Shown here one piece after another: positions 26,685 to 34,909 of a stretch of 34,909 nt of DNA. The first letter of the stretch is position 1; each line of letters opens with the position of its first letter. Both the position numbers and the translations under genes were made by a program. The notes below the pieces were generated by a model, which was given only the letters and a program-made list of their open reading frames with translations, searched no databases and was not told the origin of the DNA. Origin of the DNA: JAFGIN01 sp050301235 (lineage in GTDB: Bacteria > Fibrobacterota > Chitinivibrionia > Chitinivibrionales > Chitinispirillaceae); the NCBI GenBank assembly GCA_050301235.1, contig JBNKZD010000270.1, forward strand, positions 1 through 34,909, in the 5' to 3' direction.

Positions 26685-27479
26685 TCAGTTATTTATCATC
26701 AGTGTTGAATAGCGGTTGTCTCTGCACTGGACTCTGATGACACACGGACCATTACCGGTTATTGATGAAAGCGGAATAGAAGTTTTTTGTGTGACAGCTG
26801 AAATTCTTGTCAGACAGCGACCATCAATAGTGAACAGTTGGATTGATTGCGGTGTAATGTCGGGAGAGAAAATGGTGATAACTCCACCTGCTTTTTGTAC
26901 GGTAAAATGAGGCTGAACAGTTTTGTGCTTAATTATTGCTGATGACCCGGGATAAATAATGCCATTTACAGCTTTGATCATTGTATCAACAGAAGTGTTG
27001 TATGTTTCTAACAGCGAGCTGGTAATGTTAATTGCAGTAGTATCAGCTGTCTTTTTTATAAAAGTGAGAAAGCCCAGAAACCCGGATCCATCAGGGCATT
27101 GTGTTTCATCATCACCAAGAATAGATCCACCGATAATAATTTTTGTTGAATCCTTTTTTGAATACGAGCAACTGAAAAAGGCAGATCCGCTTTTAGTTTC
27201 CAATACATTCTTCTGAGAACTGTACTCCTTTTTCCCCGAAAGGAATTGTAAACGAGACGTGTCGAACCCGATATAAATTTCATAATCGTACAGATTGACA
27301 GCGTTTTGTACCTGAATACCGGCAACAATGGTATCTGATAACTGGCACAGCTTGACCGAATCGATTTTTGAAGTATCAGTGCTGAAATTGATATAAAGCA
27401 CAGAATTACTGTTTGGTCCACCGGATGATAGTGTAGTAATCAGAAAAACAGCATAGAGTGTGAGTGATAATCGTAACAT
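26685..27479 (-). CDS. Secreted cohesin-domain protein
   Basis: This 264-residue protein has a signal peptide (LRLSLTLYAVFLITTLSSG). A cohesin-like domain spans about 28-165: DTIVAGIQVQNAVNLYDYEIYIGFD, then RLQFLSG, FFSCSYSK, TKIIIGGSI and GFLGFLTFIKK. This is the strand order and spacing of cohesins, in which an early strand is followed by Y/FDxxxLxF and a late GxLxxIxF strand. The C-terminus (IQLFTIDGRCLTRIS...CVIRVQ) is a sorting-type tail. Cohesins bind dockerins with high affinity in a calcium-dependent way, and the gene just upstream encodes a dockerin. Only 15 bases separate the two genes. Start: AAGGA lies six bases before ATG 27479. It is the likely receptor holding the giant dockerin protein; partner specificity is inferred. 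Confidence 0.75.
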   Translation of the reverse strand: MLRLSLTLYAVFLITTLSSGGPNSNSVLYINFSTDTSKIDSVKLCQLSDTIVAGIQVQNAVNLYDYEIYIGFDTSRLQFLSGKKEYSSQKNVLETKSGSAFFSCSYSKKDSTKIIIGGSILGDDETQCPDGSGFLGFLTFIKKTADTTAINITSSLLETYNTSVDTMIKAVNGIIYPGSSAIIKHKTVQPHFTVQKAGGVITIFSPDITPQSIQLFTIDGRCLTRISAVTQKTSIPLSSITGNGPCVIRVQCRDNRYSTLMINN

Positions 27480-27494
27480 GGTTAATCCTTATAC

Positions 27495-30400
27495 TTATTG
27501 TTGTAATTCCCAACTTTTACTTGCAGTGCTGATATCTCTTATATCAATTTTTTCCTGTCCGCTTCCGGAGAGCCTGAGATTGCATTCCGGGTCCCAGGAA
27601 GGATCGGTATCGGTAAGTTCCCAGAGTCTTGAAATCTTACTGATGTCTCTGATATCCACTTTGTAATCATTATTGACATCACCAAGAAGGTGTGTGCCGA
27701 AAAGCATCGATCGTCCTGATGTCTTTAAAATAATTCGTGGCAGGTTATCTGGCGAACCAAACTGACAGATTGTGAGAGAATCAGCTGACACTCTTTTACC
27801 TGCACAATTGAGATCATCGATATACGACATCTCAGTAAAGCTGCTGTTGAATTTAAAGATTGACGGGGTATGTTCAATCTTGATGAGTAATTCGGGAGTG
27901 CCGTCACCATCGATATCGACAAATGTAAACGGACCATGAAGACTCGTCGGGGTTTGTCCGGAGGTTATTGCGATCTGATATGAAACGTTAAATGCCGGGG
28001 ATTTATCTTCACCCTGATTTAAATAGACTGATAAACCGCCACCATCAGTGAGAACAACAAGATCCTTCAGATGATCATTATTGATATCAAACACAGAAAA
28101 GCAGAGCATGCTACCGGGTATACTCAGCACATTCTCGAATGTACCTGTTTTGAAATTAGCTGCGATTATGTTACCTGAAAGATCCGAGTAGATACAATCA
28201 AGCGTTTTATCGTTATTCCAGTCAACAAACTGGTAATGTACAACAGATGCCGGGATAGAATCCGGAAGATAATAGGACTTTGTATCAAATTTCAAACCTG
28301 ATGAGTCAAGTCCAGGAAACACTTTTATACCGGAATCGCCTGATACAGTATAATCAACAAATCCGTCATAATTCACATCTGAAAATGAAACGGGAGCGCT
28401 TGCCCGAGACCTGTCCTGTGATATGAAGGCTGTATCGAGAAGTGATAGCATTAACGGAATAGACGAAGTAAGCGAACAGACTTTCGTAACTGATGAATCC
28501 GGCAGAACTCTTACCGAAAACCATTCCGATCGATATCCCTTTTTGTGTATATTAAAATGGCAGATTCCGGGAGCGGCAGAGAATATCGTTGAATCTGTCC
28601 CGATGAATTCACCTTTGTAGCATCCGGAAGGCATCACATAAATATCACTTCCGGGAGTAGTACTGATGATTCGTACATTACCGGCTTTATTGATATTGAT
28701 GTGCATGGTAAAGCTATCAGTAGCGATACCGTCAGAAGCATAAAAAGTAACAGGGTAGGAGCCCGAATCATAGGATACCTGCCATCTGAATGTTCCTGTA
28801 CCATTTTCGGAACTTGTAAAGGTATGTCCCGGAAGTGAACAGTTGACTGAAAGCGCCGGGATAACGGTATCCCCATCTGGATCGTATGATCTGACAAGTA
28901 CTCGAACCATCTCTCCAGGCTGTGCATTTATATCAGAAGTTCTGAAAATCACCGGCGGACAGTTTATATCACGGACAGTAATAGCAATGGTCACTGAATC
29001 GGTAAAACTCTGGTCAGATGCAGTAGCTGTCAAATAAAAAGTCCCGAAAACATTACATGGAGGTATCCAGTTGATAGTGGCAGTTCCATCACCATTATCT
29101 TTAAATGTGAGATCGGACGGTGATCCGCTTTTTAAACCTAAAACTGGGATCGTACCATCAAGATCATGTGCTTCGATAGTGGTGGTAAACAGTTTGTTCT
29201 GATCGATCACAAAATTCTGAACAGGACTGAATTCTGGTCCGGTAACGTTGATATTGGAAACTATCAACTGGACCTGTTTTGTAACTTTGACTGTCGTATC
29301 AGCTGCATCAATCGCGACAATATCAAATTTAAACGTGCCGGTATCTGATGGGGTCCAGCGGACCAGTGCACTTCCAATATTATCAGATTCGAACTGGGCA
29401 CCGGCCGGTAATCCTGATGCTCTGATAACAGTTGGTGTGCCATCACGGTCGTTTGCCGTTGCATAGATTACTACCGGAAGATGGACCGGTATCGTTGTGT
29501 CGGATACAGATACGGTCAGATCCGGTGGGTAAGCATTGACATCAGTAATTTCGATGATGATCGTATCTCGCACAGTTGTCATATCATCCTGTGCTTCAAA
29601 AATAACTACATAAAAACCATTGTCATCAGCATCTGGTGTCCAGGTAAAGGTACCGGTCCCATTGTTGTTGTCGGTGAATTGTGCACCTTTTGGCGCGTTT
29701 ATAATCCTGATTTTAGGATTGGGGTTATCGCAATCGTAAACTCTGATAGCGGTTTTGAATTCCACCATTTCGTGAGCAACAAAATAACTTGTTGTATCAA
29801 ACTCCGGTGGATAGTTGATATCCATTATCTTAACAGTAAATTCTGCTGTTGTGGTATCGATCCCATCAGAAGCGTGAACTCTTACTATATATACCCCATG
29901 ATCGGTACATCCCGGACGCAGTGACAATGTTGCATTACCATTTGCACTGTCTTTGAAAACAAAGGGGAAAACCAGACTATCTATAAACAGAGAAGGAACT
30001 GTTTCGTCGGTGTCGGATGCTGAAATCGAAAGGGATACTATTTCGCCCTCTGAAAGTGATGTGTCTGCCGGTACCAGAAGAACCGGTGCTCGGTTGCGAA
30101 TAACGGTTATTGTCTGGGAGGCCGAACTGCAGTTGTTATTTGTATCGCATGCAGTCCAGGTAATCCGGGTTGTGCCTTCAAAAAACAGTGTGTCAAGTTG
30201 CAATGCATCACTTCGGACACCCTGAATAGAAACATTTGTACAGTTATCGGTTGCCCGGGCTGTATCAATGGCGATATTCAACCCGAAAACAGTTGATTTT
30301 GTTCTAATGGTGCTGTCGTTAAGAGCAGCCAAAACAGGGGGTATGGAATCTTTAATTATAACAGTCTGGTTCTGAGTGACTGTATTGCCATGACCATCAT

Positions 30401-33400
30401 CATAGGTCCAGATAATGGTATGCGTTCCCTGGTCGGTTATATTTAACTGTGGCGTAGTCGCTGCTATTCTTCCGGAACAATTGTCGTTGGCAAACGGTGG
30501 TGTGAGCTCGACTCCGCAGGCTGAAGATACAACTGGTAGTTCTTCCTGCTCAGGAACTGGTGGCGTTATATCCTTAATATTTACCGATTGAGTTTGTGTC
30601 GTGATGTTTCCATGTAAATCATCATAGACCCAGGTAATAGTATAGGGACCACCCTGTTGATTGTAGGTGAGAGGATCTGATGTCGTTGCTGTAATTGTTG
30701 CCCCACAATTATCCGAAGCCCTGGGGAATTCTGAAATGGTGATTGAGCACTCGTTCTGAAGGTCTGAAAGTGTGGATTCCATCGGGGTGGGAGGTGTAAC
30801 ATCGTCAATGATGACCAATTGTGTCTGAGTCGAGACATTTCCAGCTTTGTCAGTATATCGCCATGTGATTGAATGTGTACCTTCAGTTGAGTAAGTGAGA
30901 AGATCAGAAGTCTCACCACGTATAATTCCGCAGCAATTGTCTGCAGCTGTTGGTGTATCTGTGACTGTTGCAGTACATTCTCCACGAATTGTATCAAGCA
31001 CCGCAAGTTCAGGAACTGGAGCTGTATTATCGATTACGCTTACTTTTTGTTCCTGAGTACTGCTGTTCCCGCTTGAATCGGTGTAGGTCCAGATGATGGT
31101 ATACGTTCCGGTATCACTATAAGTTAATGGGTCCGTTGTTGACCCGGAGATCGTTTTTCTTGTACATGAATCAAATGCTGTCGGAATAGTTGTTACAGTA
31201 AGTGAACAGGTTGCAGTCTGTTCCGGAAGATTTGTTATCACAGGAACCGGAGGGGTGAGATCGTTGATAACAACACTTTGTGTTTGAGTCGATGTGTTAT
31301 TATTTGAATCTGTATAGCTCCAGGTTATGGCGTAGTTGCCGGGTTTGTCGTAGATGAGAGGATCAGTTGTTGTTCCGGTAACGACTCCCGTACAGTAATC
31401 CAATGCTGTTGGCATCGTGGTAATTTCTACAGAGCAATCACCGGTAATTACTGGTAGAGAAGTCACCTGAGGTACCGGTGGGGTATTGTCATCGATAATA
31501 ATGCGTTGAGCTTGTCGTGAACTGTTTCCTGAAGGATCCTGATATACCCATTCGATATCATGAATTCCCTGTGTGTTAAATGTCGTTGTTGGGGTTACTC
31601 CATTAATAATACTTCCGCAATTATCAGTAGCAGTTGGAGGCGTAAGGGTTACTGTACATTCTGCTGTAATGTTCGGAAGAGTGGCTTGGTCCAAAACCGG
31701 AGGAAATGTGTCAAGTACAGTAACAACTACTGTATCAAGATCCGTTAAACCCGCATTGTTTGTCACTGTCAGAATAATCTGGTTTGTGCCCAGGCCGAGA
31801 TTGATTGAGGGTGATGAACCAGTTATAGAACCAGTGAATGGTATTGTCCAGGAATAGGTTAATGTACCACCATCGGGGTTGGTAGAGTTCGTTCCATCGA
31901 GAGTTGCAGAAACAACACAACTATTATTATCAGTATATAACGTATCGTCTGCACCGGCATTTGCAACCGGCGGATTACTGTTATTACAAAGCGAAAGATG
32001 AATCGACCCGGATCTGGGGTGTCTGGTTGCAGTACCTCTGGAATCAATAGCTCTGAAATAATAATCAATACCATTGGTACTAATCATTGAGCCTGGAACA
32101 GTTCCATAGTAACTGTTCGCACCGGTAATGCTCATTGTATCAATAGTATAGAAGGTTTCATTGCCTCTTTTAAAATAAAGTAATGCTAAGGAAATTCCAT
32201 TCTGGTCGGTAATTGTGGGAGAAATAGTTAGATCAAGAGCTGGTATTGCACAGTTTGCTGGAGTGTGGGTAATTACCGGCACATCATTACCAACAGGTAT
32301 GACATACGGTTGCGTTTCTGGTACCAGAACATTAGGTGATCGTCCAATCATATGATAATTATCTGTAGCAAGAATATAGAAATCTATTCCCGGTGAAATA
32401 ATCTGTGCTGCAGGAATGGTATATTCATAGCGATCCCCGGAAGTATGTGTCATAGAGACTTCAGTAAATGCACCAGCGGTTGTACTGGATATACGATAAA
32501 AGAGTCGTACCAGTTGAACGACACCATCATCGGTAACATCTGCAGAGATGGTGAGTGGTTGATTGGGGGTCTGACTGACTCCGATCATTGCAGCTGTTTG
32601 TGGAGTTAATGTGATTACAGGTGGAGAGTTGTTTTCGTTCCAGTAGACTGTATCTTTTGATGTATGATTATTGAGAGAGACTGAAAGAACTACCTGATGT
32701 GTATCGCCATTAAAAATCACATCCGGTGTTTGATAGCAGAGAATGTACTGCGCCTGCACATCGTTTTTAATCTGGGCATAAATACTTGCAAGTCCTGCTG
32801 CGGTTGGTGAGTAAGTGTAGTATCCGCCAGTACTGTCTGCGAGTGGCTTAAGGACTGTTGTACCTACTGATGATCCTATTCCAATACTGTAAATTACCGT
32901 GTGATTAAACCTTGCAGTATCGATAACTTGCTGTAATGTAGCGGCATTCGTTCCATCTTGCCCATCAGAGTAGACAATAACTGTTCTGGTATTGGTTTCC
33001 TGAATCAGTTGCCGTACTCCGGCCATAGTACCATCTTTGATGACTGTATTACCACCATCGGATGCATTATTGATAGCAGTAATTAACAAAGAAGTATCAC
33101 TGGTTACTGTTTGATTAATATGTACTGAACTGCCAAAAGAAACTATTGCACATCTGTCCAAAGGCCCCATCGACCTGACAAATTGTATTGCAGCGCTTTT
33201 TACTGTAGCTAAGGGAGTTCCGGACATTGAACCGCTTGCATCTAGAACTAAAGCTACAGATACGCCTGATACGTTCGAGACTGTTGTCAGCTGATATGGG
33301 ACAGTGTCAGAATCTTGTGTTAGTATAAAATTGTTTGTATCGAGTCCTGTAATGCTTCTCCCCGCTGAATCGGTAACCGATGCAGTCAAACATATATCCG

Positions 33401-34909
33401 GATGTGATGAGATGTTGATATCACTAATCTGTACATTTGGTCGTGTATTAGAATTGATTACAAAGTTCGCGCGAATTTCAGAACTATCTGTTGTAACTGA
33501 TACAGCGGTAACTGGCGATGCTGCACTGACGATAACAGGATTACCTTTCACAACGGTCCAGTTTTGAAAGATATACCCGCCAGATGGGACTGCAGAGATG
33601 TTGGTTGCTCTTCCGCTGAAAACTGATATAGTACCTGAAGGTGCTGCCCATCCCTTACCGTCTGTGGAAACAGTTAATGTAATTGGAGATGTATTTAGAG
33701 TTGTATTGTGAATAGTGAAATCGTAATTGTAATAGGATGAACTTGATGTATAGACGCGAAAATAGTGACTTTCGCCTGCATTTGCAGTAATAGTAATCAG
33801 GGTGTCGTTGGTTGAATTGTAAATACTTTGCGTATACGTGCTAAATAATGAGTCTCTCCCATAATAATACAGATAGTTATTGTGTGTTTGAATATTATGA
33901 AGAGCTATAGCGAAAGTTCCTGTCGATGGAGCGGTGAATTTGAATCGAACTCCTGATGATTGTGAGTTCAGATAAGAGTGTTGTGTATAGTTATACTGTC
34001 GAACAGTGGCATCGATAGTATAGACTGAACAAGGCCTGAAAGTAGCCCTGATTGAAGCATCATTGGTAGTGGCTACATAAGTGGAGTATGCAGAAATATT
34101 ATCAATTACTGGAGATCCACTTATGATGCTCCAGTTATTAAAACGGTATCCGCTGTTAGCTGTTGCAGAAATACTTGTTTTTACTCCTGAAAAAACCGAG
34201 GTCTGTCCTGAAGGTGTTGTAGATCCGTTGCCATCATTGGAAATTGTCAATGATAATGGTGGGGAGTAGGAGATGTCGAAATTATAGTTGTAATAGGAAC
34301 TACTTCCAGAACTCACTGAAAAATACCGGCTCTGTCCGGCAGTAGCCGAAAAGGTTAACGTGTATGAGGATGTGTTATAATAGTAGTTACTGTAAGTATA
34401 AAAAAGGCTGTCAGTACCATAGTCGTATAAATAATTATTATGAGACTCAATATTTGAAATGGTAACAGCGTAAGTTCCGGATGACGATGGTGTGAATTTA
34501 AAGCGGACTCCATTAGAAGGAGATGTTTGATAGTAATGTTTGGTATAATTATACCGTCTTTGGTTCTGAGTAATCGTGTAGATTGAGCATGGCTTAAATG
34601 AAGCTCTGATATTTGCATCTGCAGATGTAGTCACATAAGTAGAATAAGATGTGGGATCAGCAATTGTTGGTGAACCACTTAGTATGCTCCAGCTGTCAAA
34701 ACGGAAGCCGGGATTACCAGTTGCAGAAATACTTGTCTGTACTCCTGAAACAACTGCAGTTTGTCCTGACGGTACTGTGGAACCATTACCATCATTACTT
34801 ACAGTTAAATCCAATGCATTACCAGAATTAATGTTGAAATTATAATTGTAGTAGGAGGAACTGGACGAGTAAACCCTAAAATGGTGAGTTTCACCTGCAT
34901 TTGCTCTGA
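27495..34909 (-). CDS. Giant surface protein with VWA, HYR, cadherin-like, PEGA, FG-GAP and C-terminal dockerin domains (5' end outside window)
   Basis: At least 2471 residues are present, and the frame is open to the right edge. N- to C-terminal order, with window positions: PPC-like domains alternating with divergent InlB/Listeria-Bacteroides repeats (34909-33430; DGNGSTTPSGQ, GYRFNNWSI); VWA domain with intact MIDAS DASGSMSG (33290-32720); two Ig-like domains (32620-31980); PKD (31975-31715); seven HYR repeats with DNC-type motifs (31715-30100); five cadherin/He_PIG-like domains (30095-28695); PEGA (28690-28470); FG-GAP/VCBS-like calcium repeats (28420-27800); dockerin with two repeats, GDVNNDYKVDIRDISKISRL and EKIDIRDISTASKSWEL (27695-27495). 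It is extracellular and probably adhesive. The dockerin would attach to the cohesin encoded just downstream. No catalytic domain is visible in this part. Confidence 0.88.
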   Translation of the reverse strand, partial: RANAGETHHFRVYSSSSSYYNYNFNINSGNALDLTVSNDGNGSTVPSGQTAVVSGVQTSISATGNPGFRFDSWSILSGSPTIADPTSYSTYVTTSADANIRASFKPCSIYTITQNQRRYNYTKHYYQTSPSNGVRFKFTPSSSGTYAVTISNIESHNNYLYDYGTDSLFYTYSNYYYNTSSYTLTFSATAGQSRYFSVSSGSSSYYNYNFDISYSPPLSLTISNDGNGSTTPSGQTSVFSGVKTSISATANSGYRFNNWSIISGSPVIDNISAYSTYVATTNDASIRATFRPCSVYTIDATVRQYNYTQHSYLNSQSSGVRFKFTAPSTGTFAIALHNIQTHNNYLYYYGRDSLFSTYTQSIYNSTNDTLITITANAGESHYFRVYTSSSSYYNYDFTIHNTTLNTSPITLTVSTDGKGWAAPSGTISVFSGRATNISAVPSGGYIFQNWTVVKGNPVIVSAASPVTAVSVTTDSSEIRANFVINSNTRPNVQISDINISSHPDICLTASVTDSAGRSITGLDTNNFILTQDSDTVPYQLTTVSNVSGVSVALVLDASGSMSGTPLATVKSAAIQFVRSMGPLDRCAIVSFGSSVHINQTVTSDTSLLITAINNASDGGNTVIKDGTMAGVRQLIQETNTRTVIVYSDGQDGTNAATLQQVIDTARFNHTVIYSIGIGSSVGTTVLKPLADSTGGYYTYSPTAAGLASIYAQIKNDVQAQYILCYQTPDVIFNGDTHQVVLSVSLNNHTSKDTVYWNENNSPPVITLTPQTAAMIGVSQTPNQPLTISADVTDDGVVQLVRLFYRISSTTAGAFTEVSMTHTSGDRYEYTIPAAQIISPGIDFYILATDNYHMIGRSPNVLVPETQPYVIPVGNDVPVITHTPANCAIPALDLTISPTITDQNGISLALLYFKRGNETFYTIDTMSITGANSYYGTVPGSMISTNGIDYYFRAIDSRGTATRHPRSGSIHLSLCNNSNPPVANAGADDTLYTDNNSCVVSATLDGTNSTNPDGGTLTYSWTIPFTGSITGSSPSINLGLGTNQIILTVTNNAGLTDLDTVVVTVLDTFPPVLDQATLPNITAECTVTLTPPTATDNCGSIINGVTPTTTFNTQGIHDIEWVYQDPSGNSSRQAQRIIIDDNTPPVPQVTSLPVITGDCSVEITTMPTALDYCTGVVTGTTTDPLIYDKPGNYAITWSYTDSNNNTSTQTQSVVINDLTPPVPVITNLPEQTATCSLTVTTIPTAFDSCTRKTISGSTTDPLTYSDTGTYTIIWTYTDSSGNSSTQEQKVSVIDNTAPVPELAVLDTIRGECTATVTDTPTAADNCCGIIRGETSDLLTYSTEGTHSITWRYTDKAGNVSTQTQLVIIDDVTPPTPMESTLSDLQNECSITISEFPRASDNCGATITATTSDPLTYNQQGGPYTITWVYDDLHGNITTQTQSVNIKDITPPVPEQEELPVVSSACGVELTPPFANDNCSGRIAATTPQLNITDQGTHTIIWTYDDGHGNTVTQNQTVIIKDSIPPVLAALNDSTIRTKSTVFGLNIAIDTARATDNCTNVSIQGVRSDALQLDTLFFEGTTRITWTACDTNNNCSSASQTITVIRNRAPVLLVPADTSLSEGEIVSLSISASDTDETVPSLFIDSLVFPFVFKDSANGNATLSLRPGCTDHGVYIVRVHASDGIDTTTAEFTVKIMDINYPPEFDTTSYFVAHEMVEFKTAIRVYDCDNPNPKIRIINAPKGAQFTDNNNGTGTFTWTPDADDNGFYVVIFEAQDDMTTVRDTIIIEITDVNAYPPDLTVSVSDTTIPVHLPVVIYATANDRDGTPTVIRASGLPAGAQFESDNIGSALVRWTPSDTGTFKFDIVAIDAADTTVKVTKQVQLIVSNINVTGPEFSPVQNFVIDQNKLFTTTIEAHDLDGTIPVLGLKSGSPSDLTFKDNGDGTATINWIPPCNVFGTFYLTATASDQSFTDSVTIAITVRDINCPPVIFRTSDINAQPGEMVRVLVRSYDPDGDTVIPALSVNCSLPGHTFTSSENGTGTFRWQVSYDSGSYPVTFYASDGIATDSFTMHININKAGNVRIISTTPGSDIYVMPSGCYKGEFIGTDSTIFSAAPGICHFNIHKKGYRSEWFSVRVLPDSSVTKVCSLTSSIPLMLSLLDTAFISQDRSRASAPVSFSDVNYDGFVDYTVSGDSGIKVFPGLDSSGLKFDTKSYYLPDSIPASVVHYQFVDWNNDKTLDCIYSDLSGNIIAANFKTGTFENVLSIPGSMLCFSVFDINNDHLKDLVVLTDGGGLSVYLNQGEDKSPAFNVSYQIAITSGQTPTSLHGPFTFVDIDGDGTPELLIKIEHTPSIFKFNSSFTEMSYIDDLNCAGKRVSADSLTICQFGSPDNLPRIILKTSGRSMLFGTHLLGDVNNDYKVDIRDISKISRLWELTDTDPSWDPECNLRLSGSGQEKIDIRDISTASKSWELQQ
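33660..34909. repeat. Tandem coding repeat of about 560 bp in the giant gene
   Basis: A unit of about 186 residues (PPC-like plus InlB-like domain) recurs: LTVSNDGNGS at about 34810 and LTISNDGNGS at about 34253, with a third, more diverged copy (LTVSTDGKGW) at about 33680. The sequence at the right edge (GETHHFRVYSSSSSYYNYNF) is the end of another unit, so more copies lie outside the window. Such arrays are prone to recombinational length change and to assembly collapse. Confidence 0.85.

Noticed and set aside
30581..31006. 141-codon alternative frame within the giant gene
   Set aside because: Shadow of the HYR-repeat coding frame; the translation is repetitive in step with that repeat and has no domain motif.
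30100..34909. Repeated segments as a CRISPR array
   Set aside because: Repeat units are hundreds of bases long, coding and in frame, with no short spaced direct repeats.

Overview
The window looks like a chromosomal segment of a diderm, polysaccharide-degrading bacterium, most likely Fibrobacterota or a Chitinispirillia-like relative. This is inferred from gene content, not from a marker gene. Several secreted proteins (GH10, cohesin-like, 809-aa and 276-aa proteins) end in short C-terminal domains of the type FD[LI]xGR...G[LI]Y, resembling Fibrobacter and type IX secretion-system sorting tails. No rRNA, tRNA, CRISPR array or complete mobile element was found.

Positions 1-9830 hold carbohydrate genes. 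A truncated copy of an outer-membrane-type protein lies at the left edge, beside its intact paralog (369-1712) and a secreted GH116-like six-hairpin glycosidase (1781-4516). A xylose unit follows: xylB (8100-6571) and xylA (6467-5139) on the minus strand, with a strong terminator. A divergent regulator (8268-9830) carries two tandem GntR winged helices and a LacI-type sensor domain. TTGTATA/TATACAA half-sites lie between the regulator and xylB.

Positions 9977-19085 are mixed housekeeping and secreted genes. They comprise two tandem histidine phosphatases, a secreted HEAT-repeat/M23 peptidase, a class I aminotransferase preceded by a REP-like hairpin, a small YdeI/OmpD-associated-type protein, a duplicated-domain secreted protein, a GH10 protein whose active site is extensively altered, and a purD-purE-tsaC operon.

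Positions 34909-19096 form one minus-strand cluster of five tightly spaced or overlapping genes. The first is a very large surface protein, incomplete at the right edge: PPC/InlB-like repeats, VWA, PKD, seven HYR, five cadherin-like domains, PEGA, FG-GAP, and a C-terminal dockerin. Next comes a small cohesin-like protein with a sorting tail, then a 1490-aa protein with a DUF4114-like N-terminus and repeated Ig-like modules, an 809-aa secreted protein, and a 221-aa protein with a C-terminal membrane segment. A dockerin gene followed 15 bases later by a cohesin gene suggests a dedicated cell-surface or extracellular complex. This is the most interesting system in the window.
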